Below are positions 1 through 5,217 of a DNA stretch of 11,368 nucleotides, in pieces. Each line of letters starts with the position of its first letter. The stretch's first letter is position 1. This DNA comes from GWC2-45-19 sp964358085. Its GTDB lineage: Bacteria; Patescibacteriota; Microgenomatia; CAZETR01; Amesbacteraceae. Both the position numbers and the translations under genes were made by a program. The notes beneath the pieces are model-generated. The model was not told the DNA's origin, searched no databases, and worked only from the letters and a program-made list of their open reading frames with translations. The DNA is taken from NCBI GenBank assembly GCA_964358085.1, contig CAYHNU010000021.1, positions 1 through 11,368 of the forward strand. The letters run 5' to 3'.

Positions 1-88
1 ATCCGTCGGCCAGTTGGGAACGAAATTTTTTGGGGATAGACAGTCTGCCTTTTTCTTCCAGATGGTGCTCATGTTGACCTATGAACAT
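1..88 (-). CDS. mraZ: Transcriptional regulator MraZ, N-terminal part (cut by window edge)
   Basis: An ATG at 88-86 opens a frame that stays open to the window edge (29 codons): MFIGQHEHHLEEKG, then RLSIPKKFRSQLADG. This is the signature start of MraZ, an AbrB/SpoVT-like swapped-hairpin DNA-binding protein whose family pattern is F-x-G-x-(5)-L-(D/E)-x-KGR-(L/V)-x(2)P-x-(K/R)-FR. In other bacteria MraZ forms a ring-shaped oligomer and represses its own dcw (division and cell wall) operon, so rsmH and ftsI would be expected beyond base 1. There is no Shine-Dalgarno motif in the AT-rich bases before the ATG. The upstream operator array (98-133) independently supports the identification. Because so little is visible, intactness of the gene cannot be judged. 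Confidence 0.85.
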   Translation of the reverse strand, partial: MFIGQHEHHLEEKGRLSIPKKFRSQLADG

Positions 89-97
89 ATTTGTAAT

Positions 98-133
98 TTA
101 CCATTCCTTACCACTTTGTACCACTATCATCCA
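98..133 (-). promoter_or_regulatory. MraZ box array (probable autoregulatory operator)
   Basis: Reading the minus strand, four TGG triplets fall exactly 10 bp apart (133-131, 123-121, 113-111, 103-101). The last three continue as TGGTA and the middle two read AGTGGTA. MraZ of E. coli and of Mollicutes binds direct repeats of TGGG- or AAAGTG-type boxes with a 10-bp period, placed just before mraZ. The array starts 10 bp upstream of the mraZ ATG and overlaps the predicted -10 element, the layout expected of a repressor. The periodicity is seen directly; binding is inferred. Confidence 0.75.
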
Positions 134-169
134 TTTTTCACGGCATGTCAAGACTAATAAAAGACGAAG
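120..169 (-). repeat. mraZ promoter region, copy next to mraZ (pairs with 282-331)
   Basis: This 50-bp stretch matches 282-331 at 43 of 50 positions by eye, without indels. It spans the TTGACA box, the 17-nt spacer, the -10 and the first two TGG boxes. See the entry at 282-331 for the partner copy. Confidence 0.85.
123..151 (-). promoter_or_regulatory. Probable sigma70 promoter of mraZ
   Basis: The minus strand has TTGACA (151-146), a 17-nt spacer and GATAGT (128-123, four of six consensus bases). The -35 box is perfect and the spacing optimal. The weak -10 lies inside the MraZ box array. The diverged copy across the scaffold gap keeps TTGACA, the 17-nt spacer and a CATAGT -10, so these elements are conserved between copies. 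Confidence 0.6.
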
Positions 170-192
170 GCTGGAGCGGAGAGGGTTGAACC

Positions 193-231
193 CTATTCGC
201 CGGGGATGAGGGTGGCGGAGGAGCCGGGGGG
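193..231 (-). pseudogene. Short stray copy of the 3' end of the small membrane-protein gene
   Basis: Read on the minus strand this encodes PPGSSATLIPGE followed by a TAG stop at 195-193. The intact gene at 854-1351 ends KPGSFSTLTPSE with TAA. From GGCTCC to the stop the two agree at about 25 of 33 bases, with no gap. The fragment directly follows, in frame, the stop codon of the hicA-like fragment (235-271) and has no gene body of its own. Compared with the intact hicA flank (347-332), it sits in an apparent insertion of roughly 45-50 bp between hicA and the mraZ promoter. A 13-bp inverted repeat, AGGGTTGAACCCT on the plus strand, overlaps its edge (182-194). It may be the remnant of a gene order in which the membrane-protein tail lay after hicA, or a small dispersed repeat. 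Confidence 0.45.
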
Positions 232-234
232 CAC

Positions 235-271
235 TTATTTACGAAAGAGATCTATGGGGAGCTGGGATTGG
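235..271 (-). pseudogene. 3' end of a second hicA-like gene, cut by the scaffold gap
   Basis: The minus strand encodes QSQLPIDLFRK then TAA (237-235). The complete hicA at 348-566 ends QSQLPIDFFRK then TAG. The nucleotides agree at 30 of 37 positions and all but one change in the sense codons is silent, which suggests a gene that was under selection rather than a decayed copy. The rest lies in the N gap, so it is impossible to say whether the full gene exists in this genome. It is either a second HicA paralogue or the same gene from a related strain. Confidence 0.7.
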
Positions 272-281
272 NNNNNNNNNN
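272..281. other. Assembly gap (10 Ns)
   Basis: Ten consecutive Ns join two contig ends that carry similar but not identical sequence: hicA 3' ends and mraZ promoter regions occur on both sides. A run of exactly 10 looks like a scaffolder's placeholder rather than a measured length. Gene order across this point is unproven. Confidence 0.95.
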
Positions 282-331
282 ACCACTATGAACCGATTTT
301 CACGCCGTGTCAAGACTAATAAAATACGAAG
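282..331 (-). repeat. mraZ promoter region, second copy downstream of intact hicA, cut by the gap
   Basis: This is the partner of 120-169 (43 of 50 bases identical). On the minus strand it carries TTGACA (313-308), a 17-nt spacer and CATAGT (290-285). The first TGG box is CGG here and the second is intact; the remaining boxes would fall in the N gap. In this copy the promoter starts only about 35 bp after the hicA stop codon, implying that hicBA and mraZ are neighbours in at least one version of the locus. Confidence 0.8.
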
Positions 332-347
332 AGATGGAGAGTGCAAA

Positions 348-566
348 CTATTTGCGGAAGAAGTCTATGGGAAGTTGGGATTGGCGGACTATGCTTCTTA
401 GAGTGCCGACTGGAATTTCTTTGGAATGATAGGAAACAGTGGTGTGTGCACCACTCTTAGAGTTGAAGAATTGTTTGTGACTACTCTTGCTTACATTTAG
501 TGTAAACCCATTTTTGAGAAGAATTGTCTCAATATCACGAGGCTTCAAAGGGACAAGTCTGGGCAT
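348..566 (-). CDS. hicA: HicA-type mRNA interferase toxin
   Basis: This 72-aa protein fits HicA/YcfA (usually 60-80 aa), a small dsRBD-like ribonuclease that cleaves mRNA until neutralised by HicB. The family layout is visible: KPRDIETILLKNGF (first helix), SSHKQF with the putative catalytic His30 (the usual motif is GSH; here the Gly is Ser), a strand TTVSYH, and the C-terminal helix PVGTLRSIVRQSQLPIDFF. The ATG (566-564) lies one base after the hicB stop codon, and no Shine-Dalgarno motif is seen, so translation is probably coupled to hicB. The antitoxin-first order occurs in many hic loci. A diverged 3' end of the same kind of gene lies at 235-271. Confidence 0.88.
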   Translation of the reverse strand: MPRLVPLKPRDIETILLKNGFTLNVSKSSHKQFFNSKSGAHTTVSYHSKEIPVGTLRSIVRQSQLPIDFFRK

Positions 567-567
567 G

Positions 568-825
568 TTAAAAGGCGAGTTTGGGGAGTTTGGGAAAGCT
601 GACTTGGGCGGTGCTTATATAGTAGTCCGAAGTGTCCGGTGCTGGTACTTCTGAATTAGTTTTGGCCAGACCTTCAATGTGGCATGCTATAGCCTTTTGG
701 GCGTTTTTTTTGGCTGCCTCTAAAGTTTTCCCGAAATCAGAAATTCCCAGCGTAGGAACATCAGCGATGTAATTTTTGCCTTCTTTCCTGATAATTACGC
801 GGTATTGAAGAATCGTGGCTTTCAT
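568..825 (-). CDS. hicB: HicB-type antitoxin
   Basis: This 85-aa protein has the HicB partial RNase H-like fold: strand YRVIIRKEGKNYIADVP, then GISDFGKTLEAAKKNAQKA (the typical G-x-T-x-EEA-x-x-N-x-x-EA region) leading into the helix AIACHIEGLAK. HicB binds and blocks HicA, encoded immediately downstream. No C-terminal HTH or ribbon-helix-helix DNA-binding domain is present; the protein ends after a strand-like STAQVSFPKLPKLAF. Autoregulation, if any, would therefore need another mechanism. The ATG at 825-823 is the only sensible start. The gene begins 28 bp after the stop of the small membrane protein, so it could be the fourth gene of the glyS unit or use its own promoter. Confidence 0.85.
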   Translation of the reverse strand: MKATILQYRVIIRKEGKNYIADVPTLGISDFGKTLEAAKKNAQKAIACHIEGLAKTNSEVPAPDTSDYYISTAQVSFPKLPKLAF

Positions 826-832
826 GATTAAG

Positions 833-841
833 AGTATATCA
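833..841 (-). promoter_or_regulatory. Possible extended -10 promoter for hicBA
   Basis: The minus strand reads TGATATACT (841-833), an extended -10 of the TGnTATAAT kind, without a recognisable -35. Transcription would start about 7 nt later, at or one base before the hicB ATG (825), giving a leaderless mRNA. That would fit the absence of a Shine-Dalgarno motif. The element is short and could occur by chance in AT-rich intergenic DNA. Confidence 0.35.
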
Positions 842-853
842 CGATAGCAAAAA

Positions 854-1351
854 TTATTCTGAAGGGGTGAGGGTGGAGAAGGAGCCGGGTTTGACGGTGA
901 AGGGGTAGGTGGCAGTAAAGATGGAACGGCCGGAGGCGTCGCGCAGAGTCAGTTCCATGACGGCGTTGGTAATTTTTTCGTGATAGGTGAATTTGCCGGA
1001 CGATTCAGAACCCAATAATTGCTTTTGGGAAAAAGTGGATTTGCCGGAAATATTGGCGGCGGAGTTAACCCCGGTTTGAAGCTTGCTGCTTTTAACCACG
1101 GCGTCGTAGATAAGATTATATTCTAATTGATCTGCGTCTAGGTTAGACAGGGAGACGGTGACATAATGGCCGTCAGAAGTGAATTTGAGCTCAACCCGGG
1201 GTTGTTTGTCCGTTGCAAGCTGGACAGCCGCTTCAGGAATAGGGGTCGGGGTGGGAAGAGAAGAATTGGGCTTACCTTTGAAATACAAAATTATCCCTAC
1301 ACTAAGTCCTAGAGCTACAACCGCTCCTATAATGGGCAGCCACTTGTTCAC
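854..1351 (-). CDS. Small membrane-anchored protein of unknown function
   Basis: I do not recognise a family for this 165-aa protein. One hydrophobic segment (about residues 5-23) follows a short N-terminal NKW, so it is probably a single-pass protein, or an uncleaved signal anchor, with the rest outside the cell. A Pro/Thr linker (PTPTPIPEA, residues 33-41) joins the anchor to a domain of about 115 residues rich in alternating hydrophobic strands, such as HYVTVSLSNL and AVMELTLRDASG, which suggests a beta-sandwich. There is no cysteine, sortase motif or catalytic signature. The start is GTG at 1351, four bases after the glyS stop, so it is most likely co-transcribed with glyS. A short stretch resembling its last 12 codons recurs at 193-231. 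Its place beside glyS suggests no function. Confidence 0.75.
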   Translation of the reverse strand: MNKWLPIIGAVVALGLSVGIILYFKGKPNSSLPTPTPIPEAAVQLATDKQPRVELKFTSDGHYVTVSLSNLDADQLEYNLIYDAVVKSSKLQTGVNSAANISGKSTFSQKQLLGSESSGKFTYHEKITNAVMELTLRDASGRSIFTATYPFTVKPGSFSTLTPSE

Positions 1352-1355
1352 AGGT

Positions 1356-2594
1356 TTACTTTAGCCTGTCGGAGAAATAACTGTCAAGTCGAGAAATATT
1401 TACTCTTTCTTGTTTGGTGGTATCTCTGTCTCTCACGGTTACTGAATCTGGCTCGTAATCTATTGTTACGCACCAAGGAGTACCAATTTCATCTTGGGCA
1501 TAATAGCGCTTACCAATGTTACCCCGGTCGTCCCAAACAGTATTCAGTTTAAGTTTAAGTCCAAGATAAATATCTCTGGCTTTTTTGACGATGTCCTCTT
1601 TGTTTGCCACAAGGGGGAATACGGCGACTTTATAAGGAGCAAGTTTAGGATGAAGCTTGAGAATCACTCTTTTTTCATCTTCAAAGTACGCGTCTAACAA
1701 AAGGAACAATGTCGCTCTGTCCACACCACCAGAAGTTTCGATGACCCAAGGCGTATATCCATTATGGGTGAGTTTGTGGCGGGATAAATCCCAATCTCCC
1801 CGGTGATGAATGCCCTCAAATTCTTTCCAGCCAAATGGAGAATTATACTCTATATCTTCGGCTTTTCTGGCGTAATGGGCCCGCTCGTCAGGAGCGTGTT
1901 CTCTAAACCTTAGGTTTTCTTTTTTTATGCCGAGACTCGTGTACCAAGCCAAACGTTGTTTTTTCCAGTATTCAAACCATTTTTCCCCTTCTAAGTCTTT
2001 GGGCTCAATGAAAAATTCGAGTTCCATTTGTTCAAATTCGCGGCTTCTGAAAGTAAAATTACCGGGGGTGATTTCGTTTCGAAAAGCCTTGCCGATTTGG
2101 GCGATGCCAAAGGGAATTTCGATCCGAGTAGAATCAACAACGTTTTTAAAATTTACAAATACTCCCTGGGTAATTTCTCCGCGCAAATATGCTTTTTGTT
2201 TCGGCTCTGTGACTCCAAGATATACTTCGGTAAGAAGATTGAAAGTTTTGGGATCTGTGAGTTCGCCTTTACAATCTGGGCATTTATCACTCACCTGATC
2301 TGCTCGGAATCGGTGGTGGCACTTTTTACATTCTACCAGCGGATCAGTAAAAGCTTTGGTGTGGCCAGAGGCTTCCCAAACCACCGGATTCATAACGATG
2401 GCCGCATCCAAACCGACTACGTCATCGCGATTATAGACCATTGACTTCCACCACTCTCTCTTAATATTATTTTTCAGCTCAACTCCCAGCGGACCGTAAT
2501 CCCAAAATCCGGTGATTCCGCCATAAATCTCCGATCCGGGGAATACAAATCCCCTTCTTTTGCACAGGCTGACAATTTTTTCCATGAGATCCAT
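1356..2594 (-). CDS. glyS: Glycine--tRNA ligase, class II homodimeric type
   Basis: It charges tRNA-Gly with glycine using ATP. This is the single-chain alpha2 enzyme (also named glyQS), not the alpha2beta2 form. The N-terminus KRRGFVFPGSEIYGG and WDYGPLGVELKNNIK (class II motif 1 region, residues 31-45) are diagnostic. An insertion carries a probable zinc site with Cys89/Cys92 and Cys105/Cys108. Motif 2 is FRNE (171-174) running into FTFRSREFEQMELEFF, motif 3 is GGVDR (289-293), and residues from about 318 to the end are the anticodon-binding domain. At 412 aa it is compact beside the usual 440-500. The start at 2594 is ATG without a Shine-Dalgarno motif; a second ATG three codons later (2585) is possible. 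The T-box leader upstream indicates control by uncharged tRNA-Gly. Confidence 0.96.
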   Translation of the reverse strand: MDLMEKIVSLCKRRGFVFPGSEIYGGITGFWDYGPLGVELKNNIKREWWKSMVYNRDDVVGLDAAIVMNPVVWEASGHTKAFTDPLVECKKCHHRFRADQVSDKCPDCKGELTDPKTFNLLTEVYLGVTEPKQKAYLRGEITQGVFVNFKNVVDSTRIEIPFGIAQIGKAFRNEITPGNFTFRSREFEQMELEFFIEPKDLEGEKWFEYWKKQRLAWYTSLGIKKENLRFREHAPDERAHYARKAEDIEYNSPFGWKEFEGIHHRGDWDLSRHKLTHNGYTPWVIETSGGVDRATLFLLLDAYFEDEKRVILKLHPKLAPYKVAVFPLVANKEDIVKKARDIYLGLKLKLNTVWDDRGNIGKRYYAQDEIGTPWCVTIDYEPDSVTVRDRDTTKQERVNISRLDSYFSDRLK

Positions 2595-2610
2595 ATTTTT
2601 AGTTTACAAC

Positions 2611-2652
2611 AAAAAAACTCGTCCTACTAATAAATTTTAGTAAGGGACGAGT
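2611..2652 (-). terminator. Intrinsic terminator (attenuator) of the glyS T-box
   Basis: ACTCGTCC (2652-2645) pairs with GGACGAGT (2624-2617), and TACTAA (2642-2637) pairs with TTAGTA (2630-2625) after a 2-nt bulge. The loop is AATTTA, and seven Ts (2617-2611) follow. The stem's 5' arm is the same sequence that closes the antiterminator, so the two structures exclude each other. The terminator ends 16 nt before the glyS ATG; the default state should be transcription stop. Confidence 0.93.
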
Positions 2653-2737
2653 GTATCTCGTGGTTCCACCCTAATTGCTTCTCTTTACTTTTGCTTCCGC
2701 TCAGCTATGCCATTAGCTTCTACGCGTCTGCAACAGT
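2611..2737 (-). ncRNA. T-box riboswitch (glycine type, very short Stem I) in the glyS leader
   Basis: The T-box core AGGGTGGAACCACG runs from 2672 to 2659. The antiterminator pairs AGGG (2672-2669) with CCCT (2646-2643), leaves the canonical 7-nt bulge TGGAACC (2668-2662), and pairs ACGAG (2661-2657) with CTCGT (2651-2647). TGGA in the bulge complements a UCCA 3' end, as in most bacterial tRNA-Gly. The 3' arm is shared with the terminator at 2652-2617. Upstream, where a T-box has its large Stem I, only one hairpin fits: lower helix 2736-2730 with 2694-2688, CGC (2726-2724) with GCG (2700-2698), then AGCTA (2718-2714) with TAGCT (2707-2703), closing the loop ATGGCA (2713-2708). GGC (2711-2709), a glycine codon, is in that loop. 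Stem III is missing; a linker of about 15 nt follows. All folds were done by hand. Confidence 0.9.
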
Positions 2738-2743
2738 AATTTC

Positions 2744-2771
2744 ATTATAGATTCTTAACGGAGCTTGTCAA
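2744..2771 (-). promoter_or_regulatory. Consensus sigma70 promoter of the glyS unit
   Basis: The minus strand has TTGACA (2771-2766) and TATAAT (2749-2744), both perfect, separated by 16 nt. The -35 box lies in the last codons of recO and the recO stop codon falls in the spacer. Initiation would be near 2737, one base before the first helix of the T-box leader. A maximal promoter followed by an attenuator is the usual T-box arrangement. Confidence 0.85.
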
Positions 2772-3300
2772 GAATTTTTGGGGAATTGAGAGGGCGGTTA
2801 ATCAAGTTTTCTATAAATTCATCTACTTCCCCAATGAATTCCTTGGCTTGGGGCCAGTAGCCCAACTCCACCAATATTTTTAATTTTATGTTTTTAATTT
2901 TTAATGGCCAGTCAGAACCAAGACTGGAGATTTGAGACAAAGAATCTTTCAAAATCGCGAAAATTTCGGGGTGGGGTTGGTGGTCTGGGGTGAGCTTGTC
3001 CACTACTTCTGCCAGTTGATAAGCCAGGTTAACCCGGCCCAGGTGTTTTCGCCAGCCGGAATGGCTGTTCAGAATCTGCACTTCGGCCAAAGTGTCCAGC
3101 TCACCCTTGCCTTTGATAAACGACGACTTGACTAGATTGAAGAGTTCTAGAGATCCGGCACGCTTTGAAGTAGGTTTACGTAATCCCCGGGCGATGGCTG
3201 TAACTTTGCCGTGGTGCCGGGTGTAGAAAGTTATTAGTTTGTCTGCTTCGCCTAAGTTTAACCTTTTGAGGACAATGCCAACATCAGAATACGAATTCAT
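2755..3300 (-). CDS. recO: DNA repair protein RecO, short form
   Basis: RecO works with RecF/RecR to load RecA on SSB-coated DNA and anneals single strands. The N-terminal OB-fold is clear: YSDVGIVLKRLNLGEADKLI, TFYTRHHGKVTAIARGLRK, then a glycine-turn strand around KGKGELDTLAEVQ (residues 1-75). A helical part follows (about 85-150) with LAYQLAEVVDKLTP and KILVELGYWP. Typical RecO is about 240 aa; this one stops at 181 and lacks the C-terminal cysteine cluster (C-x-x-C...C-x-x-C) that normally follows the LGY-x-P motif. The frame ends cleanly with TAA inside the glyS promoter, so this looks like a lineage-specific short form rather than a frameshift. The ATG at 3300 overlaps the DUF4012 gene by 17 nt, implying co-transcription with it. 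Confidence 0.87.
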   Translation of the reverse strand: MNSYSDVGIVLKRLNLGEADKLITFYTRHHGKVTAIARGLRKPTSKRAGSLELFNLVKSSFIKGKGELDTLAEVQILNSHSGWRKHLGRVNLAYQLAEVVDKLTPDHQPHPEIFAILKDSLSQISSLGSDWPLKIKNIKLKILVELGYWPQAKEFIGEVDEFIENLINRPLNSPKILDKLR

Positions 3301-5209
3301 GATCGGCGGACAGGAGGTGTTCCGGTATGGATTGACCGTTGAATTTGAAAGTGTAGTTGAAATTTTTGGATCCTCCCTGTTTTTGAATGAGGAGTTTGTA
3401 GGGAGATTTAATTTTTAGGGGTGATTTGTATCTGAGAGTAATGGTGCGGACATTCAGCGGAGTGACGGAGAAGAAGCCCTCAAACACGGTTTTGCCCAGA
3501 TCTTCGGAGGTTTTCTGGCCCGTTTCAAAACCTTTGGCTTCTATAAGTTCACTGCCTTTGGGAACGTAAACCCGTAGCCAATCGCGGAAAACACCGTTAA
3601 GTTTGAGACTGGTCCCCTTTTCCACGAAATATTGTTGGGGATTTTTGTAAGTCAGAGTCAGGGTTTTGGTTACCGTGCCGTCACTTCCGACCTCTATTTT
3701 TTGATCGGCGGCGTAAGTCACCCAGGCGTTGGTTTTGGCTCCGGCAAAATTGGTGTCCACTACCATTAGATAATCCCCGTCAGTCTCGCGAACCCGTCCG
3801 GCTAAATTGAAGCTTTCGATGGCGCTCTGAATCTTGGGGTCGAGGAAATACAATTGAACGTGTTTGCTGTTGATAGCCGAAATGGCGGTATTAAAAAGCT
3901 CGGACATCTTCTTTTTGGGCTGGGCGAAAACATTGGTCATGACCGAATGCATCATGGGGCCGATGAAGGATTTGCGGTCGCCGTAATTTCTGGGGGCAAA
4001 AACTATTTTGCCGGAGACGGAGTCCCAGACAACCGGGCCTTCTTGATCGGCAAACTTTTCCAGTTCATAAAAGACTTGGGGACAGTTGCAGCGTTTGTCT
4101 ATTTCGGCGTTGTAATTGCCAAAACCGGAAACGCCAATGGGCCCCGTGACTTTGAGTAGATCAACTAAAAGTTGTGTGTCCACGGCAATAATGCCGTCTA
4201 CGGCCGGAGACTTGGTCAGCAGATAGTTAGGGTAAAAAGTTTCCATGGAAACTTTAAAATCAGGTGACAAATTTTGGTCGCGCAGATACCAATATGGGAC
4301 ATTGGGCAAATATTTCTTAATGGGTTCGGGTGCGGCTATCTTTTTGGGAAATTTGTCATCCAGAGTGTAAATGTCATTAGACTGGATGATGTTGATTTTG
4401 CCTTTGGAAACCTCGATAACGGCGTAGGCGGTCATGAATCCACCGGTGGGGCGCAGCTCGGCATCGTTTTGAAAAAGCACTAAGTATCTGCGGGGTTTAT
4501 CCTTGCCCAGAATATACGGAGCCGATTCCAAAAGAGGCTTGGCGTCGTTAACCAGGCTGGAGGCTTGATCGATTACGGCGATTGCCGAAGTGAGTTGAGA
4601 TTGGTATTTGGGGTAGCGGGAAGGCTTGATCTTGTCTACTTCGGACCGGGCGAGATTAAGTTTCTCCCCAATTTGCGATAACTGTGGACGGACTTTATCC
4701 AAAGTTTCCACTACAAAATTAACACGGTCCTGGGCGGTTTTCATGCCGTCGCCGGAAGTAGCCAGGCCCTTGAGACCCACTAAATCGGCGTAGGGAGCGA
4801 TAGCTTCAACCGTTATTTTGGCGGCGCTTAGTAGTTCAGTGCCGGCCTTCAGGCCATGCAATCCGTCAGCATAATATAAATTGGCGACGGGAACAATTTT
4901 GAGCCAGGCTATTTTGGAGTAATCCTGACTAAGCTGGGCCAGATCTTTTTCTACTACATCTAATTGTTGATTGACGGCCTTCAGATCTTGGGATTTGGCA
5001 GCGGCCGCAACTGCGGCCCCGGAAGCTTTGAGACGGTTAACAGAGGCGGTTAATTTCTTAACTGAGGGAAAAAGAATGGCGGCCAGGACAGCTGCTAACC
5101 CTACCAGAACTACCAAGATAATTAAAATTAGTTTGAGAAACGGGGGAAATTTGCGGGGCGATGTTTCCAAAGGTTGACCTTCGAAAGTGTGAACTAAGGT
5201 TTCAGGCAC
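3284..5209 (-). CDS. Membrane-anchored DUF4012 protein of the envelope glycan cluster
   Basis: This 641-aa protein has a cytoplasmic N-terminus of about 22 residues rich in Pro and basic residues, one transmembrane helix (about 24-47), a long helical, possibly coiled-coil section (about 50-235, Ala/Lys/Gln/Asp rich), and then the DUF4012 domain. The domain is recognised from RRYLVLFQNDAELRPTGGF (240-258) and following DIYTLDDKFPKKIAAPEP. The C-terminal 150 residues look beta-rich. The biochemical role of DUF4012 is unknown; it is frequent in Actinobacteria and CPR bacteria beside polysaccharide genes, as here, which suggests envelope-glycan attachment, export or display. That role is inference. 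The start is GTG at 5209, 8 nt after the sugar transferase stop, without a Shine-Dalgarno motif. Confidence 0.88.
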   Translation of the reverse strand: MPETLVHTFEGQPLETSPRKFPPFLKLILIILVVLVGLAAVLAAILFPSVKKLTASVNRLKASGAAVAAAAKSQDLKAVNQQLDVVEKDLAQLSQDYSKIAWLKIVPVANLYYADGLHGLKAGTELLSAAKITVEAIAPYADLVGLKGLATSGDGMKTAQDRVNFVVETLDKVRPQLSQIGEKLNLARSEVDKIKPSRYPKYQSQLTSAIAVIDQASSLVNDAKPLLESAPYILGKDKPRRYLVLFQNDAELRPTGGFMTAYAVIEVSKGKINIIQSNDIYTLDDKFPKKIAAPEPIKKYLPNVPYWYLRDQNLSPDFKVSMETFYPNYLLTKSPAVDGIIAVDTQLLVDLLKVTGPIGVSGFGNYNAEIDKRCNCPQVFYELEKFADQEGPVVWDSVSGKIVFAPRNYGDRKSFIGPMMHSVMTNVFAQPKKKMSELFNTAISAINSKHVQLYFLDPKIQSAIESFNLAGRVRETDGDYLMVVDTNFAGAKTNAWVTYAADQKIEVGSDGTVTKTLTLTYKNPQQYFVEKGTSLKLNGVFRDWLRVYVPKGSELIEAKGFETGQKTSEDLGKTVFEGFFSVTPLNVRTITLRYKSPLKIKSPYKLLIQKQGGSKNFNYTFKFNGQSIPEHLLSADHEFVF

Positions 5210-5217
5210 GGCAGGTT

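Noticed and set aside
182..194. Inverted repeat AGGGTTGAACCCT as a terminator for hicA or the tail fragment
   Set aside because: The arms are short and no T tract follows on either strand.
166..200. A tRNA 3'-end-like stretch on the minus strand (GGGTTCAACCC followed by CTCCGCTCCA)
   Set aside because: The loop between the possible T-stem arms has 5 nt, not 7, and no D-arm, anticodon arm or 5' acceptor strand is found upstream, where the sequence instead encodes the PPGSSATLIPGE tail.
1927..2444. Plus-strand open frames of 123 and 138 codons opposite glyS
   Set aside because: They are antisense shadows of the strongly conserved synthetase gene, overlap each other in different frames and show no family resemblance.
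3313..3320. AGGAGGT-like Shine-Dalgarno sequence near the recO start
   Set aside because: It is on the plus strand, while recO is on the minus strand, so it cannot serve recO, and no plus-strand gene follows it.
3854..4159. Plus-strand open frame of 101 codons opposite the DUF4012 gene
   Set aside because: Antisense shadow of a well-supported coding region; its Gly-rich composition follows from the complementary codons.
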